Shown: positions 7,972 to 17,000 of the stretch, one piece after another | Layout: every line of letters begins with the position of its first letter | Position numbering within the stretch: the stretch's first letter is position 1 | Assembly: GCA_041583135.1 (NCBI GenBank) | Contig: JBFHGJ010000018.1 | Span: 1-64,000 of the forward strand | Length of the DNA: 64,000 nt | Reading direction: 5' to 3' | Source of the DNA: JABSOG01 sp041583135 | Lineage (GTDB): Bacteria; Pseudomonadota; Gammaproteobacteria; Enterobacterales; Alteromonadaceae | Position numbers and translations under genes: made by a program | Notes under the pieces: model-generated | The model's database searches: none | The model's input: the letters and a program-made list of their open reading frames with translations, nothing else | Told to the model about the DNA's origin: nothing

Positions 7972-9627
7972 ATGCGTCACGACTTTGCCAAAAACATTAA
8001 AATACTGGTCGTTGAAGATCAGCCTTTGGCACAAAACTACCTCAAATACTCGCTGGAAAATCTAGGATTTGCCGGTATAGTCTTTGCCGAGCGCGCCAAA
8101 GAAGCCATCGAGTTTTGCCGCAGCATCGATTTTGACTTGGTGATGTGCTCGTTTAACCTCAGTAGAGGCAAAGATGGTTATCAGCTTTATGAAGAACTCA
8201 AAGAGCGCCATTTAATTCGTTTGAGCACCGGTTTTATTTTTATCAGCGCCGAAACCGAACCGGGTTTGGTGCATAGCGTACTTGAATTACAGCCAGACGA
8301 TTTTTTGGTCAAACCCTTTACCTTAGGCGATCTCGACCAGCGTGTCAGCCGAGTGTTGGTGCGCAAAAGCCGTTTTAAAGATATCTATCGTGCACTCGAT
8401 AAAAATCACCTATCAAAAGCGATGCAGCTCATCGATAGCCATTTGGCCGACAAAAGCTACGCCAAATCCATCCCACAACTGCTTAGGCTTAAAGGCGAGC
8501 TGTTGTTGCAAACCGAGGAATACACCAGAGGGCAGCGCTTTTTTGTCTCGGTACTTAAAATTCAAAAGCTGACTTGGGCGAAAATCGGTTTGATCAAATG
8601 CTTGATAGCGCTCAATATGGAAGATAAGGCATTCAATCAGTTACAAGCGCTGACACAACAGCCCTCAACCCGCTTGCAGGCATTGGAACTCCTCAGTGAA
8701 GTGCACTTTAAACGGCATGAATACAACGAAGCCCTTGAAAGCCTTAAACAAGCCACCGAATTGTCGCCAAGAAACATCTTAAGACAAGATAAACTGGTCA
8801 ACGTCGCCCGGTTAACCCATGACTATGAAAGCCAGTACAAAGCGGCCAGAGATATTGTCAAATACGCCAAAAATTCGCTCCACGAAAGCCCGGATATGTA
8901 CTTAAACGTCGTGCGCTCAGGTATCGACCTAGCCCTGACCAACTACAATGAAGAACAACAGCTGCGCATATTAAAGCAAGCCAACGATTATATCTCCGAG
9001 CTTAAAACCACCTTCCCCAACGCCGATAAACAAGACCAGCTCAATGTCATCAATGCCCGAATTCACTACCTTAGAGATGAAAAAGACAAAGCCAAACGGC
9101 TGATCAGCGAATTGGCCGTACAAGATGATGCGCCGATAGAAAACGTCGAAGACGAACTCGATAAAGCCAAATCGTTTCACGAACTGGGCTTTTACGAGCA
9201 GTCGAAATCGCTATTTGAAAAAATTGACAGCTATTGCAGTGAACAGCTCGATGACGTAAAAGGCATCAGTGCCTATATCCGCCAAGAAAAACAGCAAAGG
9301 GAAGAAATACAAGAAGGGCCGAAAGAGCTTAACAACCGTGCTGTCAGCAGCTATCAAAGGGGCAATTATTTTGAGGCCTTTAATGCCTTTCGCCAAGCGT
9401 TTGCGCTTATCCCCAACAATGCCAGTATCGCTCTAAACCTGCTGCAAACCATCGGCAATCATCGTCAAATAAGCCTTGAAAACCCGGAAATACAACAGTT
9501 GATTGAAAAGTGCATCGACACCATCAACAAGGGCAAACTCGACGATGAACAAAGAGAAAGGTTAAAAGTGGTCAAAGACAAACTTAATATCGATACCCTG
9601 CAACTACCACCTGCCGCGTCGCAATAG
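7972..9627 (+). CDS. Receiver-TPR protein lacking the phosphoacceptor aspartate
   Basis: A 551-residue protein with an N-terminal receiver domain (about 8-130) and a long C-terminal tetratricopeptide-type helical repeat region (about 135-530). In the receiver the acidic pocket (VVED, 13-16), S92 in FISAET and K114 in LVKPF are kept, but the phospho-Asp position reads DLVMCSFNL, with S60 where Asp should be. It therefore cannot be phosphorylated in the usual way and may work as a protein-protein adaptor. The layout recalls VieB-type receiver-TPR proteins of vibrios. It is preceded by about 200 bp of gene-free DNA. Confidence 0.85.
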   Translation: MRHDFAKNIKILVVEDQPLAQNYLKYSLENLGFAGIVFAERAKEAIEFCRSIDFDLVMCSFNLSRGKDGYQLYEELKERHLIRLSTGFIFISAETEPGLVHSVLELQPDDFLVKPFTLGDLDQRVSRVLVRKSRFKDIYRALDKNHLSKAMQLIDSHLADKSYAKSIPQLLRLKGELLLQTEEYTRGQRFFVSVLKIQKLTWAKIGLIKCLIALNMEDKAFNQLQALTQQPSTRLQALELLSEVHFKRHEYNEALESLKQATELSPRNILRQDKLVNVARLTHDYESQYKAARDIVKYAKNSLHESPDMYLNVVRSGIDLALTNYNEEQQLRILKQANDYISELKTTFPNADKQDQLNVINARIHYLRDEKDKAKRLISELAVQDDAPIENVEDELDKAKSFHELGFYEQSKSLFEKIDSYCSEQLDDVKGISAYIRQEKQQREEIQEGPKELNNRAVSSYQRGNYFEAFNAFRQAFALIPNNASIALNLLQTIGNHRQISLENPEIQQLIEKCIDTINKGKLDDEQRERLKVVKDKLNIDTLQLPPAASQ

Positions 9628-9683
9628 GTCAACCACTGGATGCAAGTTCTGTCATAAAGTTGGCTGTCGTTTGCCTTTGCAAG

Positions 9684-10154
9684 CTAGTGTGATGTCGGCC
9701 AGTCGTTAAAGAGATCTTTCAAATGCTGACTTTTGAATAAGTACAGGCCGGTAAAAAACAACGCCAATACGCTAGCGGCCAGTGCCGGTTCAAAATTGTA
9801 GTGATGTTTGCTGACCAAGTAAAAACTATGCAGGCCATCGGCCAACCAAGAGGCCCATAAAAACCATGGACCTTTACGCCACAGCTTGGGCAAAAAAGCG
9901 AAAGTTTTCTCTCGTCTAAAAGAGAACATCGCCGTGACCACCACAGCACCACAACCAATCGCCAAAGCGGTAAAGAAGTCATACTTGTTTGGATACAAAG
10001 ATTGTAGCAACACCGTAGTATCGTTGCGGTTAGCCACCGACATGACCCAAATAATATAAGGCCGCAACAATACCAGCAACAGCAAGTAAAAGCCGACCGG
10101 CGGCTTCAGATAATGATGTTTGTCATAGTGATCGAGGGTGTAGCGGCCAAACAT
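9684..10154 (-). CDS. DUF2919 family inner-membrane protein
   Basis: A 156-residue protein with four likely membrane segments (about 21-42, 60-80, 97-113, 123-142). The YDKHHYLKPPVGFYLLLLVLLRP opening is characteristic of the DUF2919/YfeZ family, whose function is unknown. It follows dedD by 11 bp on the same strand, so it is probably the last gene of the accD-folC-dedD operon. It occupies the place held in many gammaproteobacteria by cvpA and purF. Confidence 0.75.
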   Translation of the reverse strand: MFGRYTLDHYDKHHYLKPPVGFYLLLLVLLRPYIIWVMSVANRNDTTVLLQSLYPNKYDFFTALAIGCGAVVVTAMFSFRREKTFAFLPKLWRKGPWFLWASWLADGLHSFYLVSKHHYNFEPALAASVLALFFTGLYLFKSQHLKDLFNDWPTSH

Positions 10155-10165
10155 CGACGCAGACT

Positions 10166-10888
10166 CTAGCTTTTGACTTTGTAGCTGGCAATTTTACCTT
10201 TCACACCAGCAATTTTGTTGACCTCATCCATGGCTTTTTCCAATACCGCCTTATCAAGCTCCGGGCCAACATAAACCTTGGTCAACACCCGGCCGTTGTT
10301 AAAGCGCACATCCCGATTAAAAGTTGCAAAACCGGCATCATTTAAACGCTTTTCAAGGGCAGCCACATTGGCCTTTTTACCAAAAACGCCAAGCTGGATC
10401 ACCCAAGCATTGCTACTAAACGGACTGCTTTTTTCCACTGACCCCGAAGCTGTTGCTTTTGGCTGCGCTTGCTCAGAAGCGGTTGTAACCGGCGGCTGAG
10501 GGTTATCAAAGTCTACCGGTCTTGCGAGCGTATTGACGGTAATGGTGTCGTTACTGAGCACCTCTTTACTTTGCTCCGCCGGTTGATTTAAGGTCAAGTC
10601 CACCAGCTCATCGGCGTCTACTGGCTGTTCATCTGTGGTTTCCATCGATTCAGCCGGCAGATGTTGCTCAAACTCATTTTTTGGAAAGGGTTTGTCCTGC
10701 TGCACTTTCTCATAGTCACCACGTTCTGGAATGTTTTTAAAGTCATCCTTGTGGCTATTTTTTTGACCATCGAGCACCGACGGAATAATGATCACCGCTG
10801 CGGCAACCAAAATAATACTGCCCACTAGGCGGTTGCGTAAATTGGTGGCTGGGTTGGTTTGTGTAGGTTGAGCTTTTTCTTGGGTCAT
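10166..10888 (-). CDS. dedD: SPOR-domain cell division protein DedD
   Basis: A 240-residue inner-membrane protein with a short cytoplasmic N-terminus, one membrane helix (about 21-40, LVGSIILVAAAVIIIP), a charged periplasmic linker, and a C-terminal SPOR domain (about 163-240, starting NAWVIQLGVFGKKANV) that binds denuded septal peptidoglycan. The position just after folC (2-bp gap) is the classical dedD position. The low-complexity linker explains length variation from the E. coli protein. Confidence 0.9.
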   Translation of the reverse strand: MTQEKAQPTQTNPATNLRNRLVGSIILVAAAVIIIPSVLDGQKNSHKDDFKNIPERGDYEKVQQDKPFPKNEFEQHLPAESMETTDEQPVDADELVDLTLNQPAEQSKEVLSNDTITVNTLARPVDFDNPQPPVTTASEQAQPKATASGSVEKSSPFSSNAWVIQLGVFGKKANVAALEKRLNDAGFATFNRDVRFNNGRVLTKVYVGPELDKAVLEKAMDEVNKIAGVKGKIASYKVKS

Positions 10889-10890
10889 GA

Positions 10891-12159
10891 CTACTCGCCT
10901 TGCATAACTGCTGCAATGGTAACAAAAGATCCGAATATGATTATCAGCGTATCGTCACAGCTTTGCTGTTTGGCCGCACTGAGCGCGTCAAGCGCGTTAT
11001 CATAACATGAATATGGGCCGAGACTTTGTTTTTCAAGCGCCCCTTGTAAAATCGAAGCCTCAGCGCCCCGCTCACCGGGTAAACTGGCCAGAAACCAGCA
11101 ATCGACCACCTCAGCCAGTTGTGCCAGCGTCCCGTCAATGTCCTTGTCTTTGAGCATACCGGCAACAGCGTAGACTTGACGGTAGCCTTGGCTTTTCATC
11201 TGTTTGAGCCGCCCAGCCAAATATCGCGCCGACTCTACATTGTGCGCCACATCGATAATGGTTTTGGGCTGCTCGCCAATACATTGAAAACGGCCCTCAA
11301 CGGTGATCTCCTTTAGTATTGACGCTAAACGTTCGTCACTTGGTAATGCCCCAAGCAGCTCTAGGGCTTTGACAGCGGTGGCAACATTTTGTAGTGGCAT
11401 ATTCGGCAGCGGCAGCGCGCTTAATTCAGCCGTTTCACTGCGCCAGTCAAAGCTTTTCCCGTTCTGTTGTACGTGAAAATCTTGGTTGATTTGATAACAG
11501 CTAGCGCCAATGTCCCGGGCATATTGAATAACGCTTTGCGGCACATTGAACTCACCTATCACCACCGGTTTGGCCGCACGCATGATCCCGGCTTTTTCAT
11601 AGCCGATGGCTTCTCTGTCACGGCCTAAAAACGCCTGATGATCAATACTGACGGTGGTTATAATTGAAATGTCGGGGGTTACCATGTTGGTAGAATCCCC
11701 ACGGCCGCCCATGCCGACCTCAACAATGGCAAAATCCACCGCCAACTGTTTAAACTGCCATAGTGCCGCTAAGGTGGTATATTCAAACGGCGTTAACGGC
11801 GTTTGCTTGCGGGCTTGTTCAATCGCTTCAAAGGCGGCAATAAAAGGCGCATCATCAGCCATTTGACCGTTGATGCGGACACATTCGTTAAATTTGACGA
11901 TGTGGGGCGAACTAAACACGCCGGTACTAAAACCTTGCGCCAGCAGAGCCGCTTCAAGCAAACTGGCGGTCGTACCTTTGCCGTTGGTGCCGCCGATAAG
12001 GATCACCCTACCCGGCAAATCACACACGCCAAGACGTTCACCGACCGATTGGATCCGCGCCAACCCTAAGTCGATGGTTTTTTGATGTTGAGATTGAATG
12101 AAAACAAGCCAATCGTCTAATGAATGACAAGATTGGCTTGCTTGATTGACTATCGGCAC
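10891..12159 (-). CDS. folC: Bifunctional dihydrofolate synthase / folylpolyglutamate synthase
   Basis: A 422-residue folate enzyme that joins glutamate to dihydropteroate and extends the polyglutamate tail. It has the P-loop GTNGKGTT, FSSPHIVKFNECVRING, EVGMGGRGDSTN, SIDHQAFLG with YEKAGI carrying the carbamyl-lysine, and DVAHNVESAR. All canonical motifs are intact, so it is the housekeeping FolC, in contrast to the paralogue at 6472. Start is GTG, 24 bp after accD with GAAG as a weak ribosome site. It is co-transcribed with accD and dedD. Confidence 0.96.
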   Translation of the reverse strand: MPIVNQASQSCHSLDDWLVFIQSQHQKTIDLGLARIQSVGERLGVCDLPGRVILIGGTNGKGTTASLLEAALLAQGFSTGVFSSPHIVKFNECVRINGQMADDAPFIAAFEAIEQARKQTPLTPFEYTTLAALWQFKQLAVDFAIVEVGMGGRGDSTNMVTPDISIITTVSIDHQAFLGRDREAIGYEKAGIMRAAKPVVIGEFNVPQSVIQYARDIGASCYQINQDFHVQQNGKSFDWRSETAELSALPLPNMPLQNVATAVKALELLGALPSDERLASILKEITVEGRFQCIGEQPKTIIDVAHNVESARYLAGRLKQMKSQGYRQVYAVAGMLKDKDIDGTLAQLAEVVDCWFLASLPGERGAEASILQGALEKQSLGPYSCYDNALDALSAAKQQSCDDTLIIIFGSFVTIAAVMQGE

Positions 12160-12183
12160 AGCTGACTTCGCTAAGTAGACAAC

Positions 12184-13056
12184 TTAGGCGACGCGATGCT
12201 CAACTTCAGTTGAAGGTAGCTTTTGCAGTTTGGCCAATTGACGACCGATGGTGTCGCGCATATTGCGTCTATCGACAATCATGTCGATAGCGCCGTGCTC
12301 CAGCAAAAACTCGGTGCGCTGGAAACCCTCAGGTAGAGTTTCACGTACGGTCTGCTCGATAACGCGAGGGCCGGCAAAACCGATCAGGGCTTTAGGCTCA
12401 GCCATGTTGATATCGCCGAGCATTGCCAATGAAGCCGACACACCACCCATCGTCGGATGGGTCAGCACAGAAATATAAGGCAAGCCTTTATCGCTCATGC
12501 GTGCCAAAGCCGCACTGGTTTTGGCCATCTGCATCAAAGACATCAAGGCTTCTTGCATACGTGCGCCACCACTGGCGGCAAAGCAAACCAATGGCAGATT
12601 GTTCTCTAAGCAGGCATTGACAGCGGCAACAAACTTAGCGCCGACCACAGAGGCCATCGAACCGCCCATGTAGCTATATTCAAACGCACAAGCAACAACC
12701 GGTGCACCTTTTAGGCGTCCTTGCATAACCACCAAGGCGTCTTTTTCGCCGGTGGCTTTTTGTGCTTGGACGATACGATCTTTATATTTTTTCGAATCGA
12801 CGAACTTCAATACGTCTTGTGGCTCTAGCCCGGCGGCCAACTCTTGAACATCTCCTTGGTCAAGGAATGATTCTAGGCGATCACGGGCCGAGATGTTCAT
12901 GTGGTTGTCGCATTTTGGGCAAACAAATTGCTGGCGCTGAAGTTCTTCTTTGTACAGCACGGCATCACAAGCGTTACATTTGCTCCACAATCCCTCAGGA
13001 ATATTCTTACGGCTAGTCGATTTCGGTTTTGACAGAATTTTTTCAAGCCAACTCAT
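12184..13056 (-). CDS. accD: Acetyl-CoA carboxylase, carboxyltransferase beta subunit
   Basis: A 290-residue subunit that, with AccA, transfers carboxyl from carboxybiotin to acetyl-CoA to make malonyl-CoA. The N-terminal zinc ribbon is visible (CNAC about 28-31 and CPKC about 47-50), followed by the crotonase-fold carboxyltransferase domain with the FAASGGARMQEALMSL oxyanion region and PTMGGVSAS. The start has AGAGAG upstream. It heads the accD-folC-dedD-DUF2919 operon. Confidence 0.97.
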   Translation of the reverse strand: MSWLEKILSKPKSTSRKNIPEGLWSKCNACDAVLYKEELQRQQFVCPKCDNHMNISARDRLESFLDQGDVQELAAGLEPQDVLKFVDSKKYKDRIVQAQKATGEKDALVVMQGRLKGAPVVACAFEYSYMGGSMASVVGAKFVAAVNACLENNLPLVCFAASGGARMQEALMSLMQMAKTSAALARMSDKGLPYISVLTHPTMGGVSASLAMLGDINMAEPKALIGFAGPRVIEQTVRETLPEGFQRTEFLLEHGAIDMIVDRRNMRDTIGRQLAKLQKLPSTEVEHRVA

Positions 13057-13203
13057 TTTTTCTCTCTTCTAACTTCTTATGATGTTCGCGTTTAATAAAC
13101 CGCGCGCCACAGGCATAATTTTGCGCCATATTAGAACATATTCGGCGCCCTGTTGAGTAGTCCAAATTGCATTATCAAGCGGATTTATTTACAGATCTCC
13201 GCT

Positions 13204-13986
13204 TTAGGCCAAAAATAGCGGCCCGGCCACCACTTGTGGCAGCTCAAATTGCGCCGGATAATCAACCTCTACCAGGTACAAACCACCGGCTTTGCCGGTC
13301 GCCGCAGCCTTAGTTCGGTCTTTTTCGGCGAGCAGCTCGGCCATCCACTCAATCGGCTTTTGCCCTTGGCCAATAGCAATGAGGCTACCGGCAATATTGC
13401 GCACCATATGATGGACAAATGCATTGGCTTTAATGTCGATGATCACAAAGTCGTTTTCTCGGGTGACACGGCAGTGATAAACACAGCGAAAGGGGGATTT
13501 AGACTGGCAGTGAATGGCACGAAAGGCCGAGAAATCCTGCTCGCCGACAAGACATTGCGCTGCCTGATGCATTTTGTCGGCATCTAACGGCATGGGATAA
13601 TGGCTCAGACCATTGACCAAAATGGCCGGACGCAGGCGGTTATTGAAAATAATATAGCGATAGCGCCGCGCAGTTGCGCTGTATCGGGCATGAAACTCAT
13701 CGCCGACCTCTTTGGCCCAGCGTACCCCGACATCGCTTGGTAATCTGGCATTGGCCCCTAAAGTCCAAGCTTTTAGCTCACGTGTATTTTGACAGTCAAA
13801 GTGCACCACCTGTCCAGTGGCATGAACCCCGGCGTCGGTTCGACCGGCGCAATGAACGTCTACCGGATGATCGGCAATACTCGAGAGCACCCGCTCAAGT
13901 TCTTGCTGAACACTGTTGACTTCACGCTGGCGTTGCCAGCCGTAATATTTGGCACCATCATACTCGATGCCCAAAGCAATGCGCAT
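13204..13986 (-). CDS. truA: tRNA pseudouridine(38-40) synthase
   Basis: A 260-residue enzyme that converts U38-U40 in the anticodon arm to pseudouridine. The catalytic Asp is in CAGRTDAGVHATGQVVHF (about 45-62). FVHHMVRNIAGSLIAIG is also typical. The length fits the family. It sits between fimV and accD, as in related genomes, with a 147-bp gap before accD that probably holds the accD promoter. Confidence 0.96.
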   Translation of the reverse strand: MRIALGIEYDGAKYYGWQRQREVNSVQQELERVLSSIADHPVDVHCAGRTDAGVHATGQVVHFDCQNTRELKAWTLGANARLPSDVGVRWAKEVGDEFHARYSATARRYRYIIFNNRLRPAILVNGLSHYPMPLDADKMHQAAQCLVGEQDFSAFRAIHCQSKSPFRCVYHCRVTRENDFVIIDIKANAFVHHMVRNIAGSLIAIGQGQKPIEWMAELLAEKDRTKAAATGKAGGLYLVEVDYPAQFELPQVVAGPLFLA

Positions 13987-14055
13987 AAACTCTAGTTTCT
14001 AGTGGAGACAAAAAGGGCGCCCATTATCGGCTTTTTGACGCCATGACTCAAGTTC

Positions 14056-17000
14056 TTAGTCACTTGAGAGTTTGTCCAACAGTTGTTGCGCTTCGACTTT
14101 GACCGATTCTGGCCCGGTTTCGATAATGCTCTCAAGCGCTTGTTGTGCTTCTTCAATATCACCTATCTCAATAAAGCCTTTGGCCAGATCCAATTGCGCG
14201 GCAAAGCCGTCATCTTCGCTATCGACATCGACTTTCTCGCCGCTATCGTTGTCTTTTAAGATGTCGTAGTCATTCAATTCAATATCGATTTTTTTACGGT
14301 CGTATACTTCCTGCTCGTCCTCATCGTCATCCTGACTTTCCTGCAACAGTTGCTCGACTGTCACAAACTCCCTTGGTATATCCTCAAGGTCGATGTCGAT
14401 GTCTTCAAAGCCATCGTCTTCAAGCGTGACCTCATCCTCAGTACTGTGCTGAGCTTCTTGCTCATCAAAAGGTTCGTCTTCATCTTCGTCGCTATCATTG
14501 TCAATGTTTGACAAGATGTCGTCAAAATCGACGCTTTCAAGCTCATCGAGAGCTTTGGCTTCTTTGACCTGCGCCATCTCTTGTTCATCGAGCAGATCAC
14601 TTTGCAGCGTGACCTCATCAAGCAGCTCAGGCGAGTCCATCAGTTCAGGATCATCGGCATCGATATCAAACTCGCCAAACTCGTCCAAGTCGATATCATC
14701 CAAATCGATATCCCCCTGCTGCCCATCTTCAGGCTCAACAACGTCCAGAGCGTCTAGATCCACCTCATCGGATTGTTGCTGCTCAAGCGCGATATCGTCA
14801 AGTTCATCAAGTCCAGCGCTCAGCTCAGGTTCTTCGCTTACGTCCTCATCAATACTCAGTTCCGGGTATTCGTCGAGTTTTTCGCTGGGCGCTTCAACCG
14901 CTTCATCTTCTTCGCTGACCCCCTCGCTGTCATCTCCCTCGGCGCTTAGGTCGTCGTCATTGTCATCCAGTTCACTGGGGAAGTCATCTTCGTCATCGGC
15001 ATCGGCCAACGCTTCTTCCACACTGACCTCGTCCTCAAACAGACCATCGTCGAGCGCCTGCTCATCAAATGCCTTATCATCACCAGCCAGATCATCGAAA
15101 TCATCATCTTGCTCGGCCAGTTCATCTGGTACTTGCTGCTCCGGCAGTTCTTCATCTAGCAGTTCGTCATGATCTGCGAGTAAGTCACCTAAGTCTGCTT
15201 CCTCTTCATCCTCTGCCAGCAAGTCATCTAGGTCGGGATCTTCATCAAACAATTCTTCAGGTATCTCAGCGGCTTCCTGCGCCTCATCTTCTGATGGTTG
15301 CACTTCGCTGTCGTCGTCGCTTAATAGGTCATCGAGTTCAGTCGCCTCTGCGAGCAACTCCTCCGGCACCTCGCCCTGATCTTCGCTTTGGTCTTCGCTG
15401 TCATCGAGCAACTCATCAAGGTCGTCGTTTAAATCACTGTCTTGTTCAGCCTCATCGTCTTCCGCTAACGCGGCTTCATCTTCGCTAAACATCTCAGCAA
15501 TGTCGTCTGCTGGCTCGTCGTCATCACTGAGTAAATCATCGAGCGAATAACGGCCACCGGCTCCCTCAGCAGTCTGTTCATCATCAACTGAGCTATCGAC
15601 ATCACCTTCATCGGCAAGCAGCTCGTCTAAAGCAGTTTCTTGTTCCGTCAGCTGTTGTTCAAGCCCATTCATCTGCTCATCGAGCGAATTGCCGTCTTCA
15701 GCCAACAACTCGTCCAGACTGTCACCTAGCGCGTCGTCCGCAAAGTCGTCAATATTGTCATCATCGGCCAACAGCGAGTCTAAGGTATCGTCAGCCTCAA
15801 GTGCATCCTCATCTGGCTGCTCGTCACTATCTTGTTCATCGGCCAACAGCGAGTCTAGGTTATCGTCAACCTCAAGTGCATCCTCATCTGGCTGCTCGTC
15901 ACTATCTTGCTCATCGGCTTGTTCATCGGCCAACAGCGAGTCTAGGTTATCGTCAGCCTCTAGTGCATCCTCATCTGGCAGCTCGTCACTATCTTGCTCA
16001 TCGGCTTGTTCATCGGCCAGTAACGAATCCAAGTTGTCACTAAGATCTAGCGCGGCCTCGTCCAGCGCACTATCGTCTTCATCCCCATCATCTTGCAACA
16101 ACGCGTTGATATCGACCTCTGGGGCATCTTCGTGCGCCAAGTCATCTTCAAATTCATCGCTACCAGCACTATCGAGTAGCGCTTCAATATCCACATCCGA
16201 CTCATCAGACTCGCCATCATCGCCATTGAGTAGCGCATCCAAATCGACATCATCAGCGTCACTGTCGTCACTATCTTCATCACCCGGTTGCTCTAAAATC
16301 GCGTCGATTTCAGGTGGCACCGACTCATCCTCGTCGTCAGCTTGTGGTTGCTGCTCGTCCACTTGCGCTTCTTCTAATAAGGCATCGACATCGACTTCTT
16401 CATCGATGGAGCTGGGCGAATCGTCTTCTTCTTCGCCTTCGACACCATCTAAAATACTGTCAAGGTCGGTCTGTTCTTCATCTTGTCCATCAAGGGCATC
16501 GTCAAGCAAAGCGTCGATATCCAGCTCATCGTCATCAGCTTGCTCGGTTGCTGCACTATCGTCATCTTCATCTGACGAATCTCCACCGCCATTGGCATCC
16601 AACAAAGCATCGATATCAAAATCGTCTTCGTCCTCGTCTTGGGCGTCAGATGCTGCTTTTTCGGCAACGTCGTTGATTAGCGCATCGACATCATCTTCAT
16701 CCAGAGGCTTATTGACGCCGGAAAGCTCATCCATCAAGGCATCGACATCGTCTGCGGCCATGATCTCATCGCCATCTTCTTGCGGCTCATGCTCATGTGG
16801 GATATCAAGCTCAATCTCATCAAGGGCCTCGTCATCACCTTGGCTGCCATTGTCTTGGATCTGGTCGAGCAAGCTGTCGATGTCATCATCGTCGCTCATG
16901 GTTTCATCATCAGCATCCAGCAAAGAATCCAGCTCATCGTCACTGTCGCCTTCATCAGCTGCCGCCGAATCGAGTAGCCCATCGACATCCAAGTCATCAT

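Noticed and set aside
5412..9627. Recombinase, FolC-like ligase and receiver-TPR gene as a single mobile operon
   Set aside because: The gaps are 100 and 200 bp, codon use looks like the surrounding chromosome, there are no flanking repeats, and the receiver-TPR type is found as a chromosomal gene in relatives. Kept only as separate observations.
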